A stretch of DNA of 64,000 bases from contig JAFGDW010000160.1 in assembly GCA_016931935.1 (NCBI GenBank), positions 1 to 64,000 of the forward strand, given 5' to 3'. How positions within the stretch are numbered: position 1 is the first letter of the stretch; each line of letters starts with the position of its first letter. The position numbers were made by a program, and so were the translations under genes. The notes beneath the pieces are model-generated. The model did not search any database. It was given only the letters and a program-made list of their open reading frames with translations, and was not told the origin of the DNA. This DNA is from Candidatus Zhuqueibacterota bacterium. Its GTDB lineage: Bacteria; Zhuqueibacterota; Zhuqueibacteria; Thermofontimicrobiales; Thiofontviventaceae. Shown one piece after another: positions 55,240-64,000 of the stretch.

Positions 55240-56589
55240 ATGCCATTTATTCCCAATACGGACGATGATCGCCGGGAAATGTTGAAAACTATTGGCGTTA
55301 AGCGATTTGATGACCTGATAGCAAATATCCCGGATAAATTACGATTCAAAGGGCAACTTAAATTGCCCCAACCAATGTCAGAATTGGAAATTACACACTG
55401 GCTGCAAACGAGTGCGCGACATACCGTCGGGTGCGATGCAGCCATTAGTTTTTTAGGTGCGGGCGCATACGATCATTTTATCCCGGCTGCAATAGATCAT
55501 ATTGTCTCCCGTTCCGAATTTTATACAGCCTATACGCCATATCAACCGGAAGTGAGTCAGGGAACACTGCAGATTATTTATGAATATCAAAGCCTGATTG
55601 CCGAGCTGACCGCAATGGATGTCGCCAATGCTTCCATGTATGACGGTAGCTCCGCGCTGGCCGAAGCGTGTCTTATGGCGCTTTCATCGACACGACGCAA
55701 CAAAATTATTCTTCCGAAATCGCTACATCCAAATTATCGACGCGTTATTCATACTTATGTGCAAGGGATGGATGTTCGGATCGAATTAATGGACACGCCC
55801 GATGGAATCATTGATGCTGATGTCCTGAGTAATCATATCGATGGTGATACGGCCGCAGTTGTCGTTCAGCATCCGAATTTCTTTGGCTGTCTGGAAAATG
55901 TGACTGAGTTAGAATCACTAATTCATAAACAAGGCGCGTTGTTCATCACATCGAACGATCCGATTTCCCTGGCTTTGTTGGAACCACCGGGAGCGTATGG
56001 CGCTGATATTGTCACCGCCGAAGGGCAAGTATTGGGTAACGCCCTAAATTTTGGCGGACCGTACCTCGGCGTTTTAGCAACACGTGAAAAATTTATTCGG
56101 ACCATGCCCGGTCGGCTTGCAGGCATGACGACAGATGCTAAAGGTCGCGATGGATTTGTGTTGACATTTCAAACTCGAGAACAACATATTCGCCGTGAAA
56201 AAGCAACTTCCAATATCTGTACAAACCAGGCGCTTAATGCACTGGCCGCTACCGTCTATCTTGCTTTACTTGGGAAGCAGGGCATGATTGATGTCGCCAA
56301 TCTGTGCTTGCAAAATAGTCATTACCTTGCTGACCAACTTGTAAAGTTAACCGGATTCAAAATGACTTTTCCGCATCCGTTTTTCAAGGAATTTGCTATT
56401 ACAGTGCCCGAAGAGGCCGAGAGATTATTGCAGCAATTGGCAAATGAAAATATAATGGGCGGTGTTCATTTGCAGCAATTTGATGCGAATTTGCCAAACA
56501 CTCTATTGATTGCTGTTACCGAAAAGCGGACAAAGGATGAGTTGAACAGATATGTTGAAATTGCCAAAACTTTCAAGTCGATAATATGA
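55240..56589 (+). CDS. gcvPA: Glycine dehydrogenase (decarboxylating) subunit 1
   Basis: 449 aa, the N-terminal half of split P protein. Landmarks: FIPNTDDDRREMLKTIGV, FLGAGAYDHFIPAAID, FYTAYTPYQPEVSQGTLQ, NASMYDGSSALAEA and a near-C-terminal RREKATSNICTNQALNAL. The PLP-binding lysine is on subunit 2 (GcvPB), whose gene is not next to this one, so the system is split across the genome. AGGAGGG lies 4 bases before ATG. A strong hairpin follows the stop. Confidence 0.95.
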   Translation: MPFIPNTDDDRREMLKTIGVKRFDDLIANIPDKLRFKGQLKLPQPMSELEITHWLQTSARHTVGCDAAISFLGAGAYDHFIPAAIDHIVSRSEFYTAYTPYQPEVSQGTLQIIYEYQSLIAELTAMDVANASMYDGSSALAEACLMALSSTRRNKIILPKSLHPNYRRVIHTYVQGMDVRIELMDTPDGIIDADVLSNHIDGDTAAVVVQHPNFFGCLENVTELESLIHKQGALFITSNDPISLALLEPPGAYGADIVTAEGQVLGNALNFGGPYLGVLATREKFIRTMPGRLAGMTTDAKGRDGFVLTFQTREQHIRREKATSNICTNQALNALAATVYLALLGKQGMIDVANLCLQNSHYLADQLVKLTGFKMTFPHPFFKEFAITVPEEAERLLQQLANENIMGGVHLQQFDANLPNTLLIAVTEKRTKDELNRYVEIAKTFKSII

Positions 56590-56605
56590 TATTCCACGGT
56601 TTTAC

Positions 56606-56634
56606 AAACCAGGTTTCTCGTAGAAACCTGGTTT
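56606..56634. terminator. Perfect 13-bp hairpin after gcvPA
   Basis: AAACCAGGTTTCT/AGAAACCTGGTTT with a 3-base loop, 16 bases after the gcvPA stop. The T tract is short (TTT then ATA), but the A-rich/T-rich arms allow termination on either strand. A second, bulged hairpin (ACCTTAC.../...GTAAGGT) lies at 56716-56751. Otherwise the 56590-57211 gap holds only the repeat at 56871-56987. Confidence 0.75.
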
Positions 56635-56870
56635 ATACTTCGGAAAAATTTCCGGAAGCCATACCTGCATAAGTTTAGCGATGATTCTTTTCTATAATCG
56701 TTTTATAAAAATTGTACCTTACGCTTTAGCATATATTTGCTAAAGTAAGGTAATCAACAAATTTCGGACCTTTTCCATGTTTGTTTTTCTGCATTAATTC
56801 CACATTGTTTGACACCTCTCGAAAATTCATACATGATTTTAAGAATACGATCACGAATTAAAAATATTTT

Positions 56871-56987
56871 GTATCCTTTCAATATTGGTTGGTTATGTTG
56901 ATCCGCTTCGGCAAACTCAGTCATCGGTATATTCCGTACACTGAGCTTGTCGAAGGGTACGCTCTCCATCATTTATTGAACGGATAC
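56871..56987. repeat. Dispersed repeat with terminal inverted repeats, copy 4
   Basis: Begins GTATCCTTTCAATATTGGTT and ends CATTTATTGAACGGATAC; the outer bases GTATCC/GGATAC are inverted. The left 38 bases match copy 1 at 6226 almost exactly, including GGTTATGTTGATCCGC. The interior has CACTGAGCTTGTCGAAGGGTA. A lone CATCATTTATTGAAC end fragment occurs at 58343-58357. Confidence 0.72.
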
Positions 56988-57211
56988 CAAATTTACATTA
57001 CAGATTCAAAGAACACAGGTGCTATCACCCAATTTTCTGTCCGGACATTTTTTTAGGAACTTTTAATACATGCAAGAGTTTTATAAGTAACTTTCAGGGA
57101 TTAGCGATAATTTCTCATTAATTCGTGCCGATATTAGAATTGGATGAAGTGGATAAAGCTGTTTATTATTCTACTTTTACGAGGTTTGGTAACTTTTGGA
57201 GGATGTATAAT

Positions 57212-58273
57212 ATGAAACAAGTTGTAGCTATTTTGGTCATGCTTGTAATGATGACCGGTATAGCCTCGCAAGGACAGGCCGTTAGTGAAGCCGCACTACT
57301 ATTTCTTATGATCTCGCCAGGCGCCAGGGCTTCAGGAATGGGGGAGGCCTTTGTAGCAACTGCTGATGATGCTACAGCGGTCTTTTGGAATCCCGCCGGT
57401 TTGGCTTATCAATATGGCCGCGAAATAACCATTATGCATGCCAATTGGCTGCCCCAATTTGCCTCGGATATGTTCTACGATTTTTTGGCGTATCGGCAGG
57501 ATATTGAGGGCGTTGGTACAATCGGGCTGAACATTACCTATCTGAATATGGGTGAGCAAACCATCACGGATGAATCCGGGCCGGAAGCATTGGGAACCTT
57601 TTCCAGTTATGATTTGGCATTTGCCGGAAGCTATGGAACGACAATTACTAATAATTTAGCGCTTGGTGTTACATTACGTTACATCCGCAGTAACCTTGCC
57701 GAAATTGGTGCAGGTGCTGAACGAGGCAGTGGTCAGGCAAACGCCTTTTCTTTTGATGTGGGCTTAATATATAAATTCCCTGTTCTGGATAATCGTTTGA
57801 GCTGGGGTTTGAATGTATCCAATATGGGTCCCAAAATTGCCTATATTGACGTGGCCCAGGCTGATCCGTTACCTACCAATTTTAAAATGGGATTTGCATA
57901 CAAACTTGTCAATCAGGAATTCAACCGTTTGACTATCGCGGCTGATATGAACAAAATGCTTGTTACTCCTGCAAAAGAAGAAGGTGAAAAGGCCGATCCG
58001 TTTTACAAAGCTCTCATAACGTCATGGATTGATGAACCGTTCAAAGATGAAGTCGACAAAATGATTTTCAGTGGCGGTCTCGAATACTGGTATGGAGATC
58101 TGATTGCGCTTCGCGCGGGCTACTACCATGATAAAGATGGAAAAGTTACATATGCCACATTCGGTGCTGGTTTACGATATTCGCTATACGGTTTTGATTT
58201 TGGCTATGTCTCTGCTGCTGAGGGCCACCCACTTTCCGACACGATGCGATTTTCATTAACCATTGGATTTTAA
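57212..58273 (+). CDS. PorV/PorQ family outer-membrane protein
   Basis: 353 aa. Signal peptide ends GQA-VSEA. The start of the mature protein carries the PorV-family signature LLFLMISPGARASGMGEAFV, then ATADDATAVFWNPAGLAYQ. The rest is strand-rich and ends RFSLTIGF, as in 14-stranded FadL-like barrels. In type IX secretion PorV collects sorted cargo at the translocon; here it sits just before two secreted proteins, one with a sorting domain. ATG at 57212 follows GGAGG at 9 bases and gives a clean signal peptide; an upstream GTG (57125) is rejected. Confidence 0.88.
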   Translation: MKQVVAILVMLVMMTGIASQGQAVSEAALLFLMISPGARASGMGEAFVATADDATAVFWNPAGLAYQYGREITIMHANWLPQFASDMFYDFLAYRQDIEGVGTIGLNITYLNMGEQTITDESGPEALGTFSSYDLAFAGSYGTTITNNLALGVTLRYIRSNLAEIGAGAERGSGQANAFSFDVGLIYKFPVLDNRLSWGLNVSNMGPKIAYIDVAQADPLPTNFKMGFAYKLVNQEFNRLTIAADMNKMLVTPAKEEGEKADPFYKALITSWIDEPFKDEVDKMIFSGGLEYWYGDLIALRAGYYHDKDGKVTYATFGAGLRYSLYGFDFGYVSAAEGHPLSDTMRFSLTIGF

Positions 58274-58308
58274 GTTCATCACTGAATAATTCAAATTGAA
58301 ATATAATT

Positions 58309-58340
58309 AAGGACAAAGGTGCGCATCCTTTGTCCTTTTT
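58309..58340 (+). terminator. Rho-independent terminator
   Basis: 11-bp perfect stem AAGGACAAAGG/CCTTTGTCCTT with a 7-base loop and trailing T run, 35 bases after the PorV-like stop. It separates that gene from the following secreted-protein pair. Confidence 0.85.
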
Positions 58341-58373
58341 AACATCATTTATTGAACACGTAACATCCGAGTT

Positions 58374-61300
58374 ATGATGCCGAAAAAACCACTGCTCTAC
58401 TTATTGGTTATCGTGTTAACAGGAATGTTTTTCCATCCTGCGATCGCCAGACAAAATAATATAAAGTTTCGCTGGCGCAATAGCCACTTTTCAGATCGAA
58501 AGCTAATCCATTCTGCCAATTACGATTTTCAGAATCAGGACGGACTTTCCAAATTGAGTGCCAATCAACAAATAGATACACTTAAAGTGCTTGCTATCCG
58601 AGTGCAGTTCCAGAAGGATTCGAATATCGGCACAACCGGCGATGGTACGTTCGATCTTTCTGCAACGAGTAACTACTCGATCAATCTTCCGCCGCATGAC
58701 AAAGTTTATTTTGAGCATCAATTGCAGGCGTTATCCAATTACTATAAATCCGTATCCCGCGGAAAGCTCGTCATTCAGGGGGATGTCTATCCGGCAGATA
58801 GCGATGGTGCTTATCAATTACCTCAGAAGATGGAATATTATAGTCCCAATACAACGGACGAAGAACTCGATCGCCGACTGGCGGAACTGTTTCGCGATGC
58901 ATGGCAATTAGCCGATCAGCAGGATAATATTCCCTTCGAAAATTATGATAGTTTTATCATATTTCATGCTGGTGTGGGAGCGGACATTTCATTCGATCTG
59001 GAAATAACCCCCAATAACATTCCATCCGTCTTTTTAAGTTTCAGCGACCTGAAAAATGCGCTAGGCGCCAACGATCCAAACTATGCCGGTATTTCGGTTA
59101 CAAGCTACTCAATCCGTGATGGCTTAATTTTGCCGGAAACACAAAACCAGCAAGGTTACGATATTGGTTTATTGGGGACAATGACGTTACAGTTCGGTCA
59201 TCAAATCGGTTTGCCGAATTTGTATGATACCGAAACCGGGCACACCGGTATTGGTGTTTTTGGTATGATGGACCAGGGATCAGGAAATTTTTCAGGAATA
59301 ATGCCAGCGCAGCCGTGTGCCTGGAGCAAAGTGTTTCTAGGATGGGAAGAACCGATTGAGGTAAATGAAGGTGCTAATCTGGATGTTGCTTCGTCGCTGG
59401 CGGAAAATTCTAGCAAAATTTATAAAATTCCTATCAACGCACATGAGTATTATCTGATTGAAAATCGTCAGCGTCATATTAAGCGGTCAGAGAATATAAC
59501 TATTGGTTACGATCATAATGGCGCTCGACTCAATTTTGCTGAAGACGGTAAAATTAATATTCCGGATAATGTCGACAAAATGGGTGTTATCGTTGATATT
59601 GAAGAGTACGATTTTGGCCTTCCCGGTTCAGGAATCTTAATTTGGCATATTGATGAAAACGTCATTGCCGAAAATTATGCAAGTAATCGCGTCAATGTCG
59701 ATATGAACCACCGTGGTGTTGATTTGGTGGAAGCGGATGGCGCGCAGGACATCGGACATTTTTACAATTTTTTTGGAATTACCGGATATGAATCCGGTTC
59801 AGAGTGGGATATGTGGTGGGATGAAAACGACGCATTCATTTATGCCAATGATTCTACCCGGTTTGGACCAAACAAGAGTTTGGTTGGCTTTACACCCTCA
59901 TCAATTCCCAATTCAAATACTCTTTCAGGTGCCCGCAGCAATGTTTCGATCACGGATTTCAGTGAGATAAAACCGATTATGGCGTTCACATTGACCCGCG
60001 CGGCTTATCAGAATGGATTTCCTCAACCAACGGGAACCGCTGCTCGGGCGCTTGCTCCAATCGTCGGTGATATTGATGGCGTAAGTGGTATGGAAATCGT
60101 TGTCCCGATGGCGAACGGAACGGTGCTCGCGTGGCGTGCTGATGGTTCAAAAGTAATCGTCAATAACGATTCTATCGCTATTCCCAATGTGAAAGGTGGA
60201 GAACAATTATTCCCATTGGCCATATTTGCAAATGGTGCTGAAAGCTCGGTTGAAGGGCCAGCGCTGGCCGATTTAGATGGCGATGGTGCGGCAGAACTGA
60301 CTGTCGCCGGAAGTAGCATCCGGGCATATTCCGGAAGTGACCAGAACAATGATGAACGGGCTGATCTGCTATTTTCATATGATACGGGTATGAATGTTAC
60401 AACCGCACCGATCGTCATGCAATCCTTGATTGTGGTTGGTACAGCCTCGGGTGAAATTGTCGCAATAGATTACACAGGGAACCGGATATGGCAAACCGAT
60501 CTCGGTAATGCCGATATTATCGGGGTGGCGCGAATTGGGAATAACGATCTAGTGACTATAACTACCGATGGTGAGATTGTAAGGCTGGATGCACAGGGAA
60601 ATTCTTCCTGGACACAACATATAATGACCGATGCAAATATAAATCCACCCGTAGTTGCCGACCTGGATGGCGACGATGAGCAGGAGATTGTCATTAGCGA
60701 TCAGGCTGGCGTGATATCCATTTTTTCTGCTGACGGTACGACTGAAGTAAGTGCGGCTCAAACCGAAATTAGCGGAGATAGTATTGGGCGACCTGCGCTT
60801 GGTGACATCGATCAGAATGGCACGATTGAAATCGTATTTACCGGAAACGGACGCTTGTGGGCATTTAATTATCAGGCAATGCCGGTACATCATTTCCCGA
60901 TTGAGTTTGACCGTTTTCATCCGGAGCTTCTAAAAAATGAGCCGTTGTTGGCTAATATTGATACGGATGACGAGCTGGAAATTATGGTCGCTTACGGAAC
61001 GAACGTCTATGGATTTGATATTGATGGCAAACCACTCGATGGTTTTCCGCTTTCACTTGGCGGCAACGCCAATACAACGCCAGTATTATCCGATATGGAT
61101 GATGATGGGAAGCTAAATATTTCCGTTACGGCTGATGATGGCTATATGTATTCATGGGATGTTGCGTACACATTTTCAACTGACAAGATGGCCTGGCAAC
61201 GAAGTCATGGTGACTGGCTCAATAGCGCTATGATTGCCATTACAGGAAACGAGCCAATGCCGCAGGCATCATCAGAACTTATGCCTGAGAAAACGGTGTA

Positions 61301-61559
61301 TAATTGGCCAAATCCAAATGAAGACAACTACACGTTTGTCCATTATTGGCTGAACACGTCTGCGTCGGTAAAAATTCGAATTTATGATATGGCTGGAGAT
61401 TTGATGGATGAATTGACCGGAACATCGTTTGCCCAGGCAGATAATTCCGTACGCGTTGATTTATCGGATTTACAGTCGGGCGTTTATATTGTCCGCGTTG
61501 AAGCCACAAATGCAAATGATACGAATGTTGCGTTTTTTAAGATGGCTGTTGTTAAGTGA
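58374..61559 (+). CDS. M6-like secreted protein with degenerate protease motif and C-terminal sorting domain
   Basis: 1061 aa. Signal peptide to about AIA-RQNN. Residues about 65-540 resemble M6/immune-inhibitor-A metallopeptidases (VLAIRVQFQKD, YYKSVSRGKL, FGMMDQGSGN, LIWHIDENVI). The zinc motif HEFGHxxGLPDLYD reads LQFGHQIGLPNLYD: the first His and the catalytic Glu are replaced (Leu272, Gln273) while His276 and Asp285 remain, so it is probably not a protease. Residues about 555-970 are FG-GAP/VCBS-like propeller repeats (LADLDGDGAAELTVAG). The last ~80 residues are an FlgD-like sorting domain (WPNPNEDNYTFVHYWL, IRIYDMAGDLMDELTG). Weak ribosome-binding site; ATG 58377 is an equal alternative. 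Stop overlaps an in-frame GTG of the next gene. Confidence 0.85.
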   Translation: MMPKKPLLYLLVIVLTGMFFHPAIARQNNIKFRWRNSHFSDRKLIHSANYDFQNQDGLSKLSANQQIDTLKVLAIRVQFQKDSNIGTTGDGTFDLSATSNYSINLPPHDKVYFEHQLQALSNYYKSVSRGKLVIQGDVYPADSDGAYQLPQKMEYYSPNTTDEELDRRLAELFRDAWQLADQQDNIPFENYDSFIIFHAGVGADISFDLEITPNNIPSVFLSFSDLKNALGANDPNYAGISVTSYSIRDGLILPETQNQQGYDIGLLGTMTLQFGHQIGLPNLYDTETGHTGIGVFGMMDQGSGNFSGIMPAQPCAWSKVFLGWEEPIEVNEGANLDVASSLAENSSKIYKIPINAHEYYLIENRQRHIKRSENITIGYDHNGARLNFAEDGKINIPDNVDKMGVIVDIEEYDFGLPGSGILIWHIDENVIAENYASNRVNVDMNHRGVDLVEADGAQDIGHFYNFFGITGYESGSEWDMWWDENDAFIYANDSTRFGPNKSLVGFTPSSIPNSNTLSGARSNVSITDFSEIKPIMAFTLTRAAYQNGFPQPTGTAARALAPIVGDIDGVSGMEIVVPMANGTVLAWRADGSKVIVNNDSIAIPNVKGGEQLFPLAIFANGAESSVEGPALADLDGDGAAELTVAGSSIRAYSGSDQNNDERADLLFSYDTGMNVTTAPIVMQSLIVVGTASGEIVAIDYTGNRIWQTDLGNADIIGVARIGNNDLVTITTDGEIVRLDAQGNSSWTQHIMTDANINPPVVADLDGDDEQEIVISDQAGVISIFSADGTTEVSAAQTEISGDSIGRPALGDIDQNGTIEIVFTGNGRLWAFNYQAMPVHHFPIEFDRFHPELLKNEPLLANIDTDDELEIMVAYGTNVYGFDIDGKPLDGFPLSLGGNANTTPVLSDMDDDGKLNISVTADDGYMYSWDVAYTFSTDKMAWQRSHGDWLNSAMIAITGNEPMPQASSELMPEKTVYNWPNPNEDNYTFVHYWLNTSASVKIRIYDMAGDLMDELTGTSFAQADNSVRVDLSDLQSGVYIVRVEATNANDTNVAFFKMAVVK

Positions 61560-61582
61560 AACCTGAATTTGAAGTGACGATT

Positions 61583-64000
61583 ATGAAGATGACCCCAATT
61601 TTTAAGCGATGTTTTCTACGAATTACTGGTGTAACAATGTTGTTGCTGATGATCAGTTCGCGATCGTGGGGACAGAATTTTCCGATTTATACCCATCCGG
61701 AACTGGATTGGTTCACTATTAGCACAAAACATTTTGAAATTCACTACCATGAAGGCGCTGAGCGAACCGCACAAGTTGCTGCCAAAATCGGCGAAGAAAT
61801 ATATTACCCGGTCACATCGCTGTATTTATATGAACCCGATACAAAAATTCATATTATTATCCGCGACCACGATGATTATTCCAATGGCGGCGCTTTTTAT
61901 TACGATAATAAAATTGAAATCTGGGCGAATCCCATGGATTTCATCCTGCGCGGCACGCATAACTGGATGCGCAACGTGATGACCCACGAATTCTCCCATA
62001 TGATTTCGTTAGGCGCAGCCCGGAAAATGACGCGATTGGTTCCGGCGTTTTATTTTCAATATATGGATTATGAACCGGAGAAAAATCCATACGTATTGCG
62101 CGGATTTCCCAACCGTATCGCTTCTTACCCGCTTGCTATGACAGTCGTACCGATGTGGTTTGCTGAAGGCGTTGCCCAGTTTCAATTGCCCGGTTTGGAT
62201 TATGATGTCTGGGATACGCATCGGGATATGATTTTACGTGATGCTGTGATTGAGCACAATGTGCTGGATTATAATGAAATGAGTGTGTTCGGTGATAATA
62301 GCATCCGCAATGAAAAAGTATATAATCATGGTTATTCCATGACAAAATACATTGCCGATACCTACGGGGTAGAATCGTTACGGAAAATAATGCATGCCAT
62401 GCAAGCCCCCTGGCGGTTCAGTATTGATGGCGCGCTAAAGAGTGTACTCAATGTGAGTGAAAAACAGCTACATGAGGATTGGCAAAACTACATTGAGAAG
62501 ATGTATGCAGATCGATTATCAGTCATTCAGAAACACGTGGTAACAGGCGTCATAGATCAAAACAAAGGGAAAGCAAACCTGTTTCCAATCTGGAATCCAA
62601 CGGGATCAGGATATGCTTTTTTATCGAATCGTGGGGAAGATTATCTCTCGCGGACAACACTGTATCTGGCGATCCCCGGTATTCAGGAGCCGAAAAAAAT
62701 TAAAGTGGGAGTCAACTCATCAATTTGCTGGTCACCAGATGGAAAAAAAATTGCTTATGCCCGACATTCAGCACCGGATAAGCATTTCTCACATTATCAG
62801 GATGTCTATATTTACGATTTGGTTAAGAAGCAGGAAACGCCGCTCACAAAAAATCTTCGTGCTCAAAGTCCTGATTGGTCACCCACTGGTGAGGACATGT
62901 TGTTTGTGGTAACAAAGGATGGCACTCAGAACATTGCCACTGTCAACCTGAAAACACAAAAAGTAATGCATTTAACCAAATTTAAAAACGGTGAACAGAT
63001 TTTTTCACCGCGTTATTCGCCAAATGGCCAGGTCATCGTATTTTCAGTATCCCGCAAGGATGATCGTGACCTTGGGCTGATAAGCGCCGATGGCAAAAAA
63101 CTTAAATTTATTCTGACTGACGAGTACGATGCACGAGATCCTGTGTTCAGTGCTGACGGAAAATCAATTTACTTCAGTTACGATAAAACCGGCATCTTTA
63201 ATATTTATCGAATGACAATTGACGGATCAAAAGTTGAACTTCTGACCAATGTAGTTGGAGGCGCATTTATGCCGGCGGTAAATAAAGACGGCAAGCTATT
63301 ATTCACGTGTTACCAGCATGAAGGTTTTGCCATCGCACAATTAGATAATCCGGTGCCTATCGATCCGGCGAATGCGGAATATGTACCGTATCAAAAGAAT
63401 TTTCACGTGGCTTCGGTTGATGCCGATGCAATTGTGGCAATCGAAGATGGGAACGGACATAATGCACAGAGCAATTATGATGATATGCAATTGCCGGAAG
63501 TGAAGCCCACTCCCTATAAATATCAATACTCGAAAATGCAATTTTTCCCACGAGTCATGCGTGACTACGGAACGACTAAAGTTGGGACCTATTTCACATC
63601 CAGCGAGCTATTGAACAATTATGACATCATCGGTGGTGTGGCAGCGAATTCTGACTATGATCTTGATCTATTTGGAATAGTCAATTATCGACGTTGGAAA
63701 CAGCCACTCTTTTTGGAAATATATTCCCAAATTCTGCATCATGGTGAAAACGGATTGTTGGAATTTGAAGTTAGCCCTGGCGATACATTCCGCCAGGCGG
63801 ATACTCCGTTTAATTATAAGTATAATTTACTCGAAGCTGATATGGGGATTGAAGGCAGCTTTTTAAATGATTTTAACCATCTACGTCTGGCATTTATTTT
63901 CAGTAGATACAATGCAACTGTAAAATACCCGCTACAGCAGTATGAGCAGAAATATTCCTACACCTACCTGATTGGTCGGGCCTTGCAGTTGAAATGGAAA
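61583..64000 (+). CDS. Secreted gluzincin metallopeptidase with TolB-like propeller (partial, runs off window)
   Basis: At least 806 aa, open to the window end. Signal peptide ends SWG-QNF. The peptidase-MA-type domain (about 40-300) has the intact zinc motif HEFSH at 135-139 and the third ligand Glu195 in MWFAEGVAQF, the gluzincin pattern. Residues about 330-620 are TolB/PD40-type propeller repeats (FPIWNPTGSGYAFLSNRG, SPDWSPTGEDMLFVVT). From about 660 on, strand-rich sequence suggests an outer-membrane barrel that continues past the edge. ATG at 61583 is given; GTG at 61556 overlaps the previous stop (GTGA) and would add nine residues. Co-transcribed with the M6-like gene. Confidence 0.87.
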   Translation, partial: MKMTPIFKRCFLRITGVTMLLLMISSRSWGQNFPIYTHPELDWFTISTKHFEIHYHEGAERTAQVAAKIGEEIYYPVTSLYLYEPDTKIHIIIRDHDDYSNGGAFYYDNKIEIWANPMDFILRGTHNWMRNVMTHEFSHMISLGAARKMTRLVPAFYFQYMDYEPEKNPYVLRGFPNRIASYPLAMTVVPMWFAEGVAQFQLPGLDYDVWDTHRDMILRDAVIEHNVLDYNEMSVFGDNSIRNEKVYNHGYSMTKYIADTYGVESLRKIMHAMQAPWRFSIDGALKSVLNVSEKQLHEDWQNYIEKMYADRLSVIQKHVVTGVIDQNKGKANLFPIWNPTGSGYAFLSNRGEDYLSRTTLYLAIPGIQEPKKIKVGVNSSICWSPDGKKIAYARHSAPDKHFSHYQDVYIYDLVKKQETPLTKNLRAQSPDWSPTGEDMLFVVTKDGTQNIATVNLKTQKVMHLTKFKNGEQIFSPRYSPNGQVIVFSVSRKDDRDLGLISADGKKLKFILTDEYDARDPVFSADGKSIYFSYDKTGIFNIYRMTIDGSKVELLTNVVGGAFMPAVNKDGKLLFTCYQHEGFAIAQLDNPVPIDPANAEYVPYQKNFHVASVDADAIVAIEDGNGHNAQSNYDDMQLPEVKPTPYKYQYSKMQFFPRVMRDYGTTKVGTYFTSSELLNNYDIIGGVAANSDYDLDLFGIVNYRRWKQPLFLEIYSQILHHGENGLLEFEVSPGDTFRQADTPFNYKYNLLEADMGIEGSFLNDFNHLRLAFIFSRYNATVKYPLQQYEQKYSYTYLIGRALQLKWK

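Noticed and set aside
56754-56972. 72-aa minus-strand open frame
   Set aside because: Overlaps the dispersed repeat at 56871-56987 and shows no domain or ribosome-binding site.
57125-57211. GTG start giving a 29-residue longer PorV-like protein
   Set aside because: It would bury the signal peptide; ATG 57212 has GGAGG and a clean leader.

Overview
The window looks like a Gram-negative bacterium of the FCB superphylum, probably a Calditrichota- or KSB1-like candidate lineage. The evidence is indirect. Three secreted proteins end in the FlgD-like C-terminal sorting domain typical of type IX secretion substrates, with NYPNPFNPTTT-type motifs. A PorV-like outer-membrane protein, Gld-type ABC genes and a spirochaete/Bacteroidetes-type V-ATPase operon are also present. 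No rRNA, tRNA, IS element, phage gene or CRISPR array was seen.

Layout. 0-6 kb (minus strand): a membrane SpoIIE-type phosphatase followed by two TPR lipoproteins with FlgO/CsgG-like domains. 6.6-12.1 kb (plus): a CsgG-like/PEGA protein and a 1526-aa surface protein with VCBS and FN3-like repeats. 12.8-17.6 kb (minus): a Gld-type ABC operon (ATPase, permease, GldG-like, DUF4340). 18-18.8 kb: an AIM24-family protein. 19.2-30.4 kb (plus): an outer-surface cluster of two CsgG-like proteins, a 2220-aa surface protein and two beta-barrel proteins. 30.7-38.2 kb (minus): homocysteine methyltransferase/MTHFR fusion, Gx transporter, NusG-II protein, SSS symporter with a 29-aa partner, and a multi-PAS histidine kinase. 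38.8-45.9 kb (plus): V-ATPase genes E-DUF2764-A-B-D-I-K.

46.0-52.5 kb (minus) holds the most unusual locus. A homologue of the tuberculosinol synthase Rv3378c is followed by a large protein with two P-loop ATPase domains and a third P-loop ATPase that ends in an OmpR/PhoB-like winged helix. Downstream, a second unit encodes a FUN14-like membrane protein and a 56-aa membrane protein. Both units carry the same upstream element: two ACCGTT half-sites 4 bases apart, 7 bases before a TTGC(G/T)T -35-like hexamer. This suggests one small regulon, possibly controlled by the winged-helix ATPase itself.

52.6-56.6 kb (plus): accB-accC and gcvH-gcvPA. 57.2-64 kb (plus): PorV-like protein, an M6-like protein whose zinc/catalytic motif is lost (LQFGH for HEFGH), and an intact HEFSH metallopeptidase that runs off the window end. 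A dispersed repeat family with imperfect terminal inverted repeats (consensus near GTATCCAYTCAATA) occupies several intergenic regions.

All functional calls come from reading motifs by eye; no database search was run.
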